A DNA stretch of 64,000 nucleotides from Bacillota bacterium (GTDB taxonomy: Bacteria; Bacillota_I; Bacilli_A; RF39; UBA660): NCBI GenBank assembly GCA_015059425.1, contig SVAM01000008.1, positions 1 to 64,000 on the forward strand, in the 5' to 3' direction. This document shows positions 19,301 to 29,436 of the stretch, piece by piece. The notes beneath the pieces are model-generated. The model was not told where the DNA came from. It worked only from the letters and a program-made list of their open reading frames with translations, and searched no databases. The position numbers and the translations under genes are program-made. The stretch's first letter is position 1; each line of letters begins with the position of its first letter.

Positions 19301-20686
19301 TTAATTATCAAAAAAATCTTTCCACGGATCTACTCTTTTTAAACTTTTAATTGCATTTTTTATAGTTATTTCATTTGGTTTAATTTTATCTAATTCACTC
19401 CATTTTATTGGGAAAGATATAGGCGCATTTTCTCTTGCTCTTAATGAGTATGGCGCCACACTTGTTGAACCTCTTGTGTTTCTTACCCAGTCTATAAATA
19501 TTTTACCTTTTCTTTTATCTTTTCGCATATTACTTGTATATTTATCTGGCCACTTAGCTTCCATAAGTTTAGCAATATTTTTTGCTATACCCCTAAACTC
19601 TTCCCAACTAACACTTTCTTTTATAGGAACTACTATATGATAACCTTTTCCGCCACTGGTTTTTAAATATGATTTTAAATTAAACCCATCTAATATACTT
19701 TTTAAATCTTTAACTCCTTGTCTTAACTTTTTTAAATCTAATTTTTCATCAGGATCTAAATCAAATACCATTAAATCAGGTTTTTCTAGTTTTTTCACTT
19801 TACTTCCCCATATGTGAAACTCAATACTATTCATTTGAGCTTCTGCTAATAATCCGGTAACGTCTGTTATGTAATAATAATCTTCTTTTTTATTATTGTT
19901 ATTTTGTAGTTTAATCTCTTTAATACCTTTACTTTTTGTTTCTAAATGTTTTTTAAAGAATATATTCCCTTCAATACCTTCTGGACATCTAATGGTACTT
20001 ATAATTCTGTTTTCTAAAAATGGTAACATTCTATCTGCTACTTTTTCATAATATTTCAAAACATCTAATTTGGTAATTTTTGATTTTTTATAAATTAATT
20101 TAGTTGGATTAGTTATTTTAATTTTGGATAATATATTTTTAATATTTTTTTTCTTTTTTGTTCCTTTTTCTATTTCTTCCATGGTTCTGTTGGTTCTTAT
20201 ACTTTTATTAAACTCGTTTATATCTTCATATTCATAATATTCATCTTCTTCTTTTATTAATAACCAGTTGTCTTCTTTAAAATGAACTAAATTCCAACAT
20301 CCTTTTAATCTTTTACCTTTTAAAATAAATTTAAAAGAACCACTATTAAAATTTGGTTTAGTTACACTTTCCCAGTATCCTTCATCCCATAACATAACTG
20401 TACCTCCACCATACTCTCCCTTAGGTATTGTTCCTTCAAAATTACGATAATCTAACGGATGATCTTCAACTTGAACCGCTAGTCTTCTATCTTTTGAATT
20501 GTATGATGGCCCTTTAGGTACTGCGAAACTTTTTAATGCGCCATCATATTCTAATCTTAAATCATAATGGTCTCTTCTTGCTAAATGATGTTGGACTACA
20601 AATCTTAATTTTTTACCAGATTTTGCTTTTTTACCTATTGGTTCGCTCGTTTTATTAAAATCTCTTTTTGTATTATATTTCTTCAT
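19301..20686 (-). CDS. LigD-like protein with 3'-phosphoesterase and polymerase/primase domains, no ATP-dependent ligase domain
   Basis: FVVQHHLARRDHYDLRLEYDGALKSFAVPKGP and GTIPKGEYGGGTV (phosphoesterase); LMVFDLDPDE..., TSGGKGYHIVVPI, VAPYSLRARENAPISFPI (polymerase). Confidence 0.92.
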   Translation of the reverse strand: MKKYNTKRDFNKTSEPIGKKAKSGKKLRFVVQHHLARRDHYDLRLEYDGALKSFAVPKGPSYNSKDRRLAVQVEDHPLDYRNFEGTIPKGEYGGGTVMLWDEGYWESVTKPNFNSGSFKFILKGKRLKGCWNLVHFKEDNWLLIKEEDEYYEYEDINEFNKSIRTNRTMEEIEKGTKKKKNIKNILSKIKITNPTKLIYKKSKITKLDVLKYYEKVADRMLPFLENRIISTIRCPEGIEGNIFFKKHLETKSKGIKEIKLQNNNNKKEDYYYITDVTGLLAEAQMNSIEFHIWGSKVKKLEKPDLMVFDLDPDEKLDLKKLRQGVKDLKSILDGFNLKSYLKTSGGKGYHIVVPIKESVSWEEFRGIAKNIAKLMEAKWPDKYTSNMRKDKRKGKIFIDWVRNTRGSTSVAPYSLRARENAPISFPIKWSELDKIKPNEITIKNAIKSLKRVDPWKDFFDN

Positions 20687-20780
20687 AATTACCTCTATTT
20701 ATAAAATGGCTAGTAGCTGTAATTATATACAGAATAACTTTATGATGATTTTTAGTCAAACGCTCTTTATTTTTTGTTTA

Positions 20781-21257
20781 TTATTTCTTATATTTAATAT
20801 AATCTATATTGTATCTATCTAAGTCTTCTATCTTAACGGTACCATATTTAAGTGCATTTTCTACTGTTTCTTCAAATCCACTTTCATATCTTACAATTAT
20901 ATATTTACTTTTAATACAACTATAAAAATACATATGATTTGCATCTTCATAAAAGCTTTCTAAAGCTTCGGCACACGCAAAATCTTTTTTATTTTTAGTA
21001 GTATCTACTATTTCTTTAACTGCTCCTATATCTGTCCTATCTATAGCACAAAAGAATTTAGTACCCTTTAGTTTTATTTGAGGAATTGAATACTCTCTAC
21101 AATTATATACATCGTAAAATAAACCTTTATATATATTATCATTTGTTTTTATTGCAAATATTGGCTTATTAAAATTAAAAATACATAATAAATCGATAAT
21201 TAAACATAACAACAATATTCCAATACTAGCTAATGTTATTATTATTCCTTTTTTCAT
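20781..21257 (-). CDS. Membrane-anchored protein of unknown function
   Basis: N-terminal hydrophobic segment; intact ORF in co-directional series. Confidence 0.6.
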   Translation of the reverse strand: MKKGIIITLASIGILLLCLIIDLLCIFNFNKPIFAIKTNDNIYKGLFYDVYNCREYSIPQIKLKGTKFFCAIDRTDIGAVKEIVDTTKNKKDFACAEALESFYEDANHMYFYSCIKSKYIIVRYESGFEETVENALKYGTVKIEDLDRYNIDYIKYKK

Positions 21258-21265
21258 AATACTCC

Positions 21266-21529
21266 TTAATACATAGGTCTATTTTTATCATAGGCTTCTC
21301 TTACTGCTTTTGCAAGCTCATTAGCACACGAAGTGTCTTTAAACCCACATTTAATATCTTTTAATTTTGTTTCTATTTCTTCTACAGTCATCCCATTTAC
21401 TAATTTAGATATTGCGAGTAAATTGCCTGGACAGCCTCCAGTAAATTCGATATTGGTTATTATGTTATTTTTTATATCAAATGAAATAACTTTAGAACAT
21501 GTACCTGTAGTAGTATAGATATATTTCAT
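21266..21529 (-). CDS. TIGR03905-family TSCPD domain protein
   Basis: TGTCSKVISFDI...FTGGCPGNLLAISKLVNGM...CGFKDTSCANELAKAV. Confidence 0.9.
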   Translation of the reverse strand: MKYIYTTTGTCSKVISFDIKNNIITNIEFTGGCPGNLLAISKLVNGMTVEEIETKLKDIKCGFKDTSCANELAKAVREAYDKNRPMY

Positions 21530-21599
21530 ATTTATCTTCTCCTAACTCAATTCTAGTTATTTTTAAAATTATTGTCAATATAAAAGATTAATATTTCTA

Positions 21600-22664
21600 T
21601 TAACCTTTTAAACTAAATGATTCATTAATTATTAGAGTACTATATATAAATAATACATCTTGATTTTTAAATTCTATATAATTTTTAATATTATCACTAT
21701 TTATATATCTATTGTCTATCACTGTTATTCTAGAATAATATGGTATTAATAATGGAGATATACTACTTCCAAAAGAATCTCTAAATATTACTAATTCTTT
21801 ATTTGTTGATGCTTCATTATTTATTATTTCAATAAGCGCACTAGCGCCATCTAAATATACTTCATAAGCATCAAATGAATCTAATTTATTTTTATTATAT
21901 ACCTTATTAAGTTCTTTATTTTCTAAATATTTAACCTCTGCATTATCAATGATTTCGTTAGTTAAATATTTTAATTTTTCAGGACTCCTATTAATTGCAG
22001 ATTCGCCATAATAAACACCATAGAATTTATCATATACGTGCTTTTGATACTCTATTTTTTTATACTCAAAATTCATTTTATCGCTTAATCTTTTAATAAC
22101 TTTTTCTAGTTTTTCTTGTTTCCAATGAGTATCTGTTTCATAATAATCTTTTAATTCCATTAAATCTTTGATATCTATATTATTTATATCCAAATTACTA
22201 ATTTCATTATATATATAATCATAATCAATATTTAAAAAATGTTTATCTTTTATATAATAATTTTTGTCAGGAATAATCATCATATATATATTGTTTTCTT
22301 CTTGTAATAAACCTTTAATTTTGTTGGTTTTGTTTATAAAATTTGATATAGATTTATAGTTTGTTGGATAATTAGATTTAAATATGTAGCTATTTTTTAA
22401 ATAAATATCATTATTTTCTAATTTATTTAGCACTTTATAACTAAAGTTAGCTTTAATACTTCTAAATGTATTACGAAGTGGGAAATGATCTAATAAATAT
22501 TCATCTAATTCTTTTATATATTCACCACTTAGTTCAAATTCTGGAAAAGTAGCTAGATATCTTCTTTCGCTATAACTCATTTCTTGGTCTTTAATTATAA
22601 TGTGTGTTATACTAAATAATAATAAGTAACTTATAAATATTATAACTGTTATTTTATCTTTCAT
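21600..22664 (-). CDS. DHHW/AlgJ-like protein
   Basis: N-terminal TM; YYETDTHWKQEKLE; VIFRDSFGSSISPLL; partner of the adjacent MBOAT gene. Confidence 0.85.
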   Translation of the reverse strand: MKDKITVIIFISYLLLFSITHIIIKDQEMSYSERRYLATFPEFELSGEYIKELDEYLLDHFPLRNTFRSIKANFSYKVLNKLENNDIYLKNSYIFKSNYPTNYKSISNFINKTNKIKGLLQEENNIYMMIIPDKNYYIKDKHFLNIDYDYIYNEISNLDINNIDIKDLMELKDYYETDTHWKQEKLEKVIKRLSDKMNFEYKKIEYQKHVYDKFYGVYYGESAINRSPEKLKYLTNEIIDNAEVKYLENKELNKVYNKNKLDSFDAYEVYLDGASALIEIINNEASTNKELVIFRDSFGSSISPLLIPYYSRITVIDNRYINSDNIKNYIEFKNQDVLFIYSTLIINESFSLKG

Positions 22665-22672
22665 ACTCTCTC

Positions 22673-24052
22673 CTAAAATCTAAAATATAAGAATGGATTA
22701 AATGATGCATCTATTAAATATGCTGTACATAATGTTAATAAAATTATGTATGTAACTGGTTCTAATACATTTATTATCACATTTAATTTTGTATTTCTTA
22801 TTTTTTTTATTGTATTTTTTAGTAATGGGGTAGAACTTATAATAGCTATTATAAATATTACTAAATAATCTCTTATATAATAAATTGTTTCTTTGTTTAT
22901 AACTGGAATATTATTCATATAAAACATATTTTTTAAGTTTAAGAATATTTCATTAAGCGTTAAACTATTAAAAATCATAAAACTTATTATTATTAAAATT
23001 GATGTATAAATGTATTTTAATATCTTTGTTTTATCTAGATGTTTTTTTAGTAATAGTTTTTCTATAATTAGGATTACTCCAAAATAAACTCCCCATAATA
23101 TGAAGTTCCAACTTGCTCCATGCCAAAAACCAGTTAAGAACCACACTACAAATATATTTCTAATCCATTTTAACATACTTACTATATTACCTCCTAAAGG
23201 TATATATACATAGTCTTTAAACCAACTTGATAGTGATATATGCCATCTACGCCAAAAGTCTGTGATAGAGTTTGCTATTAATGGATAATTAAAGTTTTCT
23301 AAGAACCTGAAACCGAACATTAACCCTAATCCTATAGCCATATCACTATATCCTGAAAAATCAAAATATATTTGAAGTGTGTAAGCAATTGGTTTTAGCC
23401 AAGCGGATATTAATGTTTCTTCAATAATTAATCCAGTAAATTCTCCTAGAACATTTGCTATTAATACTTTTTTTGATAAGCCTATTACAAATCTTTTTAT
23501 TCCCTCACTAAACTTACTAAAACTTGTAGTGCGCTTAGTAAGTTCATTTTTAATGTCACTATATCTAACTATAGGGCCTGCGATAAGTTGAGGAAATAAT
23601 GTTAAATATGTCATAAACTCTATTATATTTTTGGCTGGTTCATGTTTTTTATTATAAACATCTATTACATAACCTAAAGCTTGAAAAGTATAAAAACTTA
23701 TTCCAATAGGCATTACTATATACATAAATGGTATACTTGTATTAAAAATATTATTTATATTAGCGATAAAAAAATCAGTATATTTAAATAATAATAAACT
23801 TCCTATGTTATATATAATTGCTATTATTAATAATACTTTTTTGTATTTGTTTTTTGATATTAATTTACTTAAATAATAGTTTATAATTGAAGATAAAATT
23901 AATATTATTATGTATTTGGGTTCACCTAAAAAATAAAATAATAAGCTAAATATTAATAGAATTATATTTTTAAATTTACTAGGCACTATAAAGTAAGTTA
24001 TTAATAGTAATGGTAAAAAATAATATATAAATGTTATACTTGAAAATAGCAT
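22673..24052 (-). CDS. MBOAT family O-acyltransferase (AlgI/DltB-like)
   Basis: SFYTFQALGYVIDVY; FFDFSGYSDMAIGLGLMFGF-like; ITDFWRRWHISLSSWFKDYVYIPLGG; LTGFWHGASWNFILWG. Confidence 0.95.
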   Translation of the reverse strand: MLFSSITFIYYFLPLLLITYFIVPSKFKNIILLIFSLLFYFLGEPKYIIILILSSIINYYLSKLISKNKYKKVLLIIAIIYNIGSLLLFKYTDFFIANINNIFNTSIPFMYIVMPIGISFYTFQALGYVIDVYNKKHEPAKNIIEFMTYLTLFPQLIAGPIVRYSDIKNELTKRTTSFSKFSEGIKRFVIGLSKKVLIANVLGEFTGLIIEETLISAWLKPIAYTLQIYFDFSGYSDMAIGLGLMFGFRFLENFNYPLIANSITDFWRRWHISLSSWFKDYVYIPLGGNIVSMLKWIRNIFVVWFLTGFWHGASWNFILWGVYFGVILIIEKLLLKKHLDKTKILKYIYTSILIIISFMIFNSLTLNEIFLNLKNMFYMNNIPVINKETIYYIRDYLVIFIIAIISSTPLLKNTIKKIRNTKLNVIINVLEPVTYIILLTLCTAYLIDASFNPFLYFRF

Positions 24053-24086
24053 AAAAACCTCCTAAAGAAAAAGACTTTAATAAGCC

Positions 24087-24551
24087 TTATAAATTTTTAA
24101 ATGATTCTTCTAATTTTTCTCTAGTAGCACTATTTTCAACTAAAATTAATACTACTAAATCCCCTTTATTTTCAACAATTACATCTTTTTCTTCAACGCC
24201 AACACAAACCCATTTTCTTGGATTAATACTTTCTTTAATTTTTGTTTTTATAGCTTCTATATCAGCATTATCTTTTGTTCTTAATAATACCACAGAATGA
24301 GCAATAGAACCTACTGCTGATTCACTTGCTAAAGCTTCTTTGTATTCAATATCTGCAGTTCCTAAATAATACTCAATATTTTCATTATTTACCTCAGTAT
24401 TTGTTAACATCATTGGTTTTTCTTCATCACTGACACTTGCATATACTTTAGTCATTAATTCCTCTAACGTTCCTTCTACATTTTTTGCTTTTTTTCCACA
24501 TCCTGTTACTAATAATAAACAAATAATTAAAAATAAACTTATCTTTTTCAT
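24087..24551 (-). CDS. DUF4358-like lipoprotein
   Basis: Lipobox LLLVTGCG; VALLRTKDNADIEAIKTKIKESINPRKWVCVGVE-type layout. Confidence 0.75.
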   Translation of the reverse strand: MKKISLFLIICLLLVTGCGKKAKNVEGTLEELMTKVYASVSDEEKPMMLTNTEVNNENIEYYLGTADIEYKEALASESAVGSIAHSVVLLRTKDNADIEAIKTKIKESINPRKWVCVGVEEKDVIVENKGDLVVLILVENSATREKLEESFKNL

Positions 24552-24677
24552 TTTTCTTTACCTTCCTTTATTTTCCTTATATACTTTATCATGGATAATA
24601 TACTATGTCAATTTTATTTTTAATACAGAAAAAAAGTCTAACTTTCTATATGAAAATTAGACTTTTATATCTTATAA

Positions 24678-24754
24678 TGGGGCGAAATATGGGATTCGAA
24701 CCCATGCATAACAGAGCCACAATCTGCCGTGTTAACCCCTTCACCAATTCCGCC
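24678..24754 (-). tRNA. tRNA-His(GTG), CCA encoded, G-1:C73 encoded
   Basis: Minus strand G-GCGGAAT...GCAGA-TTGTGGC-TCTGT...ATGGG-TTCGAAT-CCCAT-ATTTCGC-C-CCA; cloverleaf folds by eye. Confidence 0.95.
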
Positions 24755-24845
24755 ATATTGCTTTAAAGCAATATTAGAATATCAAATATTTTAATAAAAA
24801 TCAAGTTTTTTATACATGAATACACTTTTTTGACTTATATTAATT

Positions 24846-26297
24846 ATGATGGATATGAAAAATTATAGTTTATGGTTAGAAAACAATAAAACTAAAAGTT
24901 GTAAAAAAATTGATAAAGATTTAAACGTCGATGTTTTAATTGTGGGTGGAGGTATAACCGGATTATCTACTTTATATCATTTAAAAGATAGTGGTTTAAA
25001 TACTATTTTAGTTGAAAGAAACGTTTGTGGACAAGGAGTAACTAGTAGAAGTACTGCGAAAATAACTTATTTACAACAAAATATTTATATGAATATTAGA
25101 AATTATGATACAGAAGTTGCAGTTAAATACTTAAAAAGTCAAATAGATGCAGTAAAGTTATTAACTGGTATTATAAAAAAAGAAAATATTAATTGTGATT
25201 TAAAACGTGTTGATTCTTATATTTTTACTAATAAAAACTCTAATATTGAAAAAATTAAAGAAGAAAATACTTTTTTAAATTCCTTAGGAGTAAAAACAGA
25301 AGTATTAACTAATGTACCTTTTAATGAAAAAATAAAACTTTCTTTAAAAGTAAGTGATACTTATGTATTTCATCCTTTAAAATATATTTATCACTTGAAA
25401 AATAAATTTTATGATTCTATATATGAAGATTCTAAAGTAATAGATGTAGATAAAAAGAAAGATTATTATATTTGTAACGTAAATGGCTATAAAGTAAAAG
25501 CAAAATATATTGTTATTGCTACTCATTATCCATACTTTTTGTTGCCATTTATGCTACCTATGAAAAGTCATATTGAAACTTCTTATATAGGCGTAAAAAA
25601 AAACAAAGAATACTTAAATATAAGCGCTATAAATATTGATAAACCTACTATATCTTTAAGATATCATTCTGATGATAAAAATAACTATTTAATATATTTA
25701 TATAATAGTTATAAGTCTGCTAATATTAAGAGTATTAAAAGTAATTTTGATAAATTAAATAAAAAGTATAAATTTAATTATATTTGGAGTAATAAAGATA
25801 TTATATCAAATGATTATATTCCTTTTATAGGTAGTACTGATATTAATTATGATACATTCTTTATAGCATGTGGTTACAATACTTGGGGAATCTCTAATGG
25901 TACTTTAGCAGGAAAAATAATAAGTGATATTATCTTAAAAAATAATAATCCTTATATAGATTTGTTTAATCCTTATAGAAAAGTAAATATTAGTAAATTA
26001 TTTAGATTCCCAGTAGATTTAACTTGTAATATAAAAGCAATAATTAAGAGTACTAAAAATAATGTTAATAATTCTAAAGTTATCTACAAAAAAATAGATA
26101 ATAAAGATGTTGCAATATATATAGATAATAAAGGTAAAGAACATATTGTTCTAAATAAATGTCCTCATATGAAGTGTGGGTTAGTATTTAATGATGTTGA
26201 AAAAACTTGGGATTGTTTATGTCATGGTTCAAGATTTGATATTGATGGCAAATGTATAGAAGGACCAAGTAACCATAATATTGCATTTAAAAAGTGA
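24846..26297 (+). CDS. FAD-dependent oxidoreductase with C-terminal Rieske-type domain
   Basis: VDVLIVGGGITGLSTLYHLKDSG; CPHMKCGLVF...WDCLCHGSRFD. Confidence 0.9.
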   Translation: MMDMKNYSLWLENNKTKSCKKIDKDLNVDVLIVGGGITGLSTLYHLKDSGLNTILVERNVCGQGVTSRSTAKITYLQQNIYMNIRNYDTEVAVKYLKSQIDAVKLLTGIIKKENINCDLKRVDSYIFTNKNSNIEKIKEENTFLNSLGVKTEVLTNVPFNEKIKLSLKVSDTYVFHPLKYIYHLKNKFYDSIYEDSKVIDVDKKKDYYICNVNGYKVKAKYIVIATHYPYFLLPFMLPMKSHIETSYIGVKKNKEYLNISAINIDKPTISLRYHSDDKNNYLIYLYNSYKSANIKSIKSNFDKLNKKYKFNYIWSNKDIISNDYIPFIGSTDINYDTFFIACGYNTWGISNGTLAGKIISDIILKNNNPYIDLFNPYRKVNISKLFRFPVDLTCNIKAIIKSTKNNVNNSKVIYKKIDNKDVAIYIDNKGKEHIVLNKCPHMKCGLVFNDVEKTWDCLCHGSRFDIDGKCIEGPSNHNIAFKK

Positions 26298-26313
26298 GTT
26301 TGTTTGACTCACT
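26293..26313. terminator. Intrinsic terminator between convergent genes
   Basis: AGTGAGT-TTGTTTG-ACTCACT perfect inverted repeat. Confidence 0.6.
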
Positions 26314-26316
26314 ATT

Positions 26317-27372
26317 TTAATACTTTAATTTATATGTTGCTTCATTCATTTTACTTGTTGGTATAAATCCTGGTTTAGCATTAATTACATCCGGTATTCT
26401 ATTAACAATATCTGCACATGTTAATCTTACTGTATCTGGTTTATTTATGGTAACGGTTGTTTCCGGTTCTCCAATTATAGTCCATTCATTCTTATCATAG
26501 TCATTAGGGCCATATACTTTACCAATACATTCAGCTTCTATTACAATTCCTTCTTTGGTTTCTAATGTTGCAATAGCACTCATACCTGTAGCATTTCCAA
26601 CTTTAATATCCATGTTTAATGTTTCACTATGAATATCTTCGTCACTAGTTGTAGGTACACATTTTTGGCTAATTCTTGTTGGTGTTAATCCCATTTTATC
26701 TGCTATCCAACCTGCAGCATTCCACATATAAGATGGGGCAAATTTTCTTTCTTTAATAATTACATCACGTTCTTCAGCAGATATATTATCTAAACTAGCA
26801 ATATTTTTTTCAAATTCTTCTAATGTTAAACCTGCTCCATGAGCTTCTGCTAAGGCAATACCATAATCTTCAACATTGTATGATGAACTTCCTACTATCT
26901 TTTTAATATTATGAGTAGAACCCGCTAAAACAGTTATCATATTACCCCAAAATACATCTTGATAGCCACAGCCTGTTACTGTTACGTTATTAGTCTTTGC
27001 TAGTATATCTAATTCTTTAAATAGTGTAGGATTAGAGTTTTCTGCATAGAAACATTCTTCAGATGTAGTAATTACATTTACACCACACCTAACGCATGTT
27101 CTAATGTTTTCTTCAACATCATTTAAGAAACTCATTGTTGTAATTACTGCAATATCTGGTTTAGTTTCATTAAGTATTTCTTCTAATTTAGAAATGTCAT
27201 TTATAACGATCCCTTTATTTTCACATTCTATAACTGTTCCTATATCTTTACCAATTAATTCTTTAGATATATCTACTGCTCCTAATATAGAACCCCCTAA
27301 ATCATAAATATATTTCATAATATATTTACTCATTTTTCCACAGCCTATTTGTACTACTTTAATTTGTTTCAT
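26317..27372 (-). CDS. 2,4-diaminopentanoate dehydrogenase-like NAD(P)-dependent oxidoreductase
   Basis: [17 protein letters not shown] Rossmann start; dihydrodipicolinate-reductase-like N-terminus; long C-terminal domain similar to the ornithine-fermentation enzyme. Confidence 0.72.
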   Translation of the reverse strand: MKQIKVVQIGCGKMSKYIMKYIYDLGGSILGAVDISKELIGKDIGTVIECENKGIVINDISKLEEILNETKPDIAVITTMSFLNDVEENIRTCVRCGVNVITTSEECFYAENSNPTLFKELDILAKTNNVTVTGCGYQDVFWGNMITVLAGSTHNIKKIVGSSSYNVEDYGIALAEAHGAGLTLEEFEKNIASLDNISAEERDVIIKERKFAPSYMWNAAGWIADKMGLTPTRISQKCVPTTSDEDIHSETLNMDIKVGNATGMSAIATLETKEGIVIEAECIGKVYGPNDYDKNEWTIIGEPETTVTINKPDTVRLTCADIVNRIPDVINAKPGFIPTSKMNEATYKLKY

Positions 27373-28273
27373 TTAAATCAACTCCTTCTTCTTTTATTAT
27401 GTCCGCAAACTCAATTTTAAATCTTTCTATTTCTTTTAATTTTGCATCTTCATATATGTTTTTAGCATTACATATTGCTTTGTAAAAATGTTTTAAGGTG
27501 ACACTTTTTTTGTTATCATAAAGGGCATATGTAAAAGCATTAGAAACAATTGTTAAACATATATCAGGATAGCGTGATGCTATTTCATATACTCTTTTGT
27601 ATTCGTCTGTCATTTCAACAATAAAACGCATTATTCTTTCTTTAATAAATTCTGTATATTCACATCTAACACCAATCTTTTTTTCTATTTTAGGCATGGT
27701 TCCTAATAATATTTGAACAGTTGTATCTTTATCTGCTTCTAATACTTCAATTTTCTGGAAACGTCTTAAAAATGCTCTATCTCTTAAAATATAATGTTCA
27801 TATTCCTCTGTAGTTGTTGCTCCTATCATTTTTATTGTGCCACGATCTAGCCCTGCTTTTAACATGTTTGCAAAGTCTAAACCGCCATCTTTATCTACTA
27901 ATAAATGCGTTTCATCAATAAATACAATAACGTTATCTTTAGTTGATAATTCTCTTACTAATAAATCCATTCTATTTTCTGTAGCTCCATTAATATTAGT
28001 ACTTCCAATTAAACTTGTTATATTTATTTTAATAATTTGATAACTAAGTAATGCGTCTGGTACATATCCTTTAATAATACGATAAGCTAAGCCTTCAACG
28101 ATAGCAGTTTTACCTATACCAGGTTTACCTACTAATAAAGCACTCTTTTCTGGTGTAAGAAGCGTTAATATCATTTGTTTAATTTCACTATCTCTACCTA
28201 TTGCTGGATCAGTTATATATTCTTTAGCAGTTAAATCTTCGCCGTATCTTTCTAACATACTTATTTCTTCCAT
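27359..28273 (-). CDS. Stand-alone AAA+ ATPase resembling the D1 module of ClpA/ClpB
   Basis: [12 protein letters not shown]...[20 protein letters not shown]...[12 protein letters not shown]...[24 protein letters not shown]; no second AAA domain. Confidence 0.88.
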   Translation of the reverse strand: MEEISMLERYGEDLTAKEYITDPAIGRDSEIKQMILTLLTPEKSALLVGKPGIGKTAIVEGLAYRIIKGYVPDALLSYQIIKINITSLIGSTNINGATENRMDLLVRELSTKDNVIVFIDETHLLVDKDGGLDFANMLKAGLDRGTIKMIGATTTEEYEHYILRDRAFLRRFQKIEVLEADKDTTVQILLGTMPKIEKKIGVRCEYTEFIKERIMRFIVEMTDEYKRVYEIASRYPDICLTIVSNAFTYALYDNKKSVTLKHFYKAICNAKNIYEDAKLKEIERFKIEFADIIKEEGVDLNETN

Positions 28274-28274
28274 T

Positions 28275-28760
28275 TTATCTTCCTCGTTTCATTTCTATAT
28301 ATTTATCAAAATCTGGTTTTATAAATTTTTTAGTTCTTGTATCATAAGCAAATTCTATACCTTCACATTCTTTATTTAAATAAGACCCTAAATCTTTAAG
28401 CTCGTAATCTATATTAAATGGGAAAGTATGAATATAATTTCTTATAGCGTTTATTTTTCTTAATGTTGTAAATGATCCTGGTACTAATGTAATTTTTATA
28501 TTATTACTTTTCATTTCACTAAACATATTAATTATAATTTGTTCATAATCTGCAGCTATGTGTCCTAAACAACTATTATTGATATCATCTTCAAATAAAA
28601 GTCCTACACAAGGGCCTAGCCCATATGTACCTATTATTGGTGTATCTATTGTAGATAAAACATAACTATTCATGTCTGCACTATTTAATAAATTTAAATC
28701 TATTTCGTCTATTTCTTTTGGTTTATATTTATTTTTGTGAAAATCATAATATGTATACAT
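28275..28760 (-). CDS. CheD-like (putative deamidase-fold) protein
   Basis: [23 protein letters not shown] resembles CheD LGSCV...LAHI Cys/His arrangement. Confidence 0.5.
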   Translation of the reverse strand: MYTYYDFHKNKYKPKEIDEIDLNLLNSADMNSYVLSTIDTPIIGTYGLGPCVGLLFEDDINNSCLGHIAADYEQIIINMFSEMKSNNIKITLVPGSFTTLRKINAIRNYIHTFPFNIDYELKDLGSYLNKECEGIEFAYDTRTKKFIKPDFDKYIEMKRGR

Positions 28761-28826
28761 AACATCACCTATTCTATTAATTATTATATCATATTTTTTA
28801 GCTGTAAAAAAAGAAAAAGCAAAGTT

Positions 28827-29435
28827 TTATTTAACTTTACTTCTTATATGCTTTAATGAAGATTTGTTATTTGTTGGATGAATATATTCTCCATCTTCTC
28901 TTAATACTTTATATGGGTTATTTTTTCTAAATTTTTTACGTTCTTCTTGCGTCATATCTAATACTTCTTCAGCAATGTCTATGTGCAATATGCCATCTAA
29001 ATGGTCTATTTCATGAGATAATACAGTCGCACTAAAACCTATAAAAGTTTCTATGTGTTGTATCTTATTAATATCATAATATTCAACTTCTATTTTGTAT
29101 GGTCTTTTTACTAACCCTGTTAAGTCTAAACAACTTGCACAAGCTTCCCAATAAGTAGTTAGTCCTTCACTTTTTATTATTTTTGGGTTAATTAGTATTC
29201 TAGCTTCATTATAATCTTCATCTAATCTGTCAATGTCAGTCTTCTTTAAATAAATTAGCCTTAAGGGCATTCCTAATTGATTTGCTGCTATTGCTAAATT
29301 ATTATCATTATTTGTACAATAATATTCTAATGTTTCTATCGCCGTTTTTAAATCATCATTTTTAAAATCAATTGGTTTAGATATTTTTCTTAAATATTCT
29401 TCATCATTTTCAATCGTTTTTTTAATTGTTTCCAT
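28827..29435 (-). CDS. def: Peptide deformylase
   Basis: NNLAIAANQLG; EACASCLD; LSHEIDHLDGIL. Confidence 0.88.
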   Translation of the reverse strand: METIKKTIENDEEYLRKISKPIDFKNDDLKTAIETLEYYCTNNDNNLAIAANQLGMPLRLIYLKKTDIDRLDEDYNEARILINPKIIKSEGLTTYWEACASCLDLTGLVKRPYKIEVEYYDINKIQHIETFIGFSATVLSHEIDHLDGILHIDIAEEVLDMTQEERKKFRKNNPYKVLREDGEYIHPTNNKSSLKHIRSKVK

Positions 29436-29436
29436 A

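Noticed and set aside
21600-24551. MBOAT plus DHHW plus DUF4358 set as a novel system
   Set aside because: AlgI/AlgJ-like O-acetylation pairs with an accessory lipoprotein are recurrent in Firmicutes.
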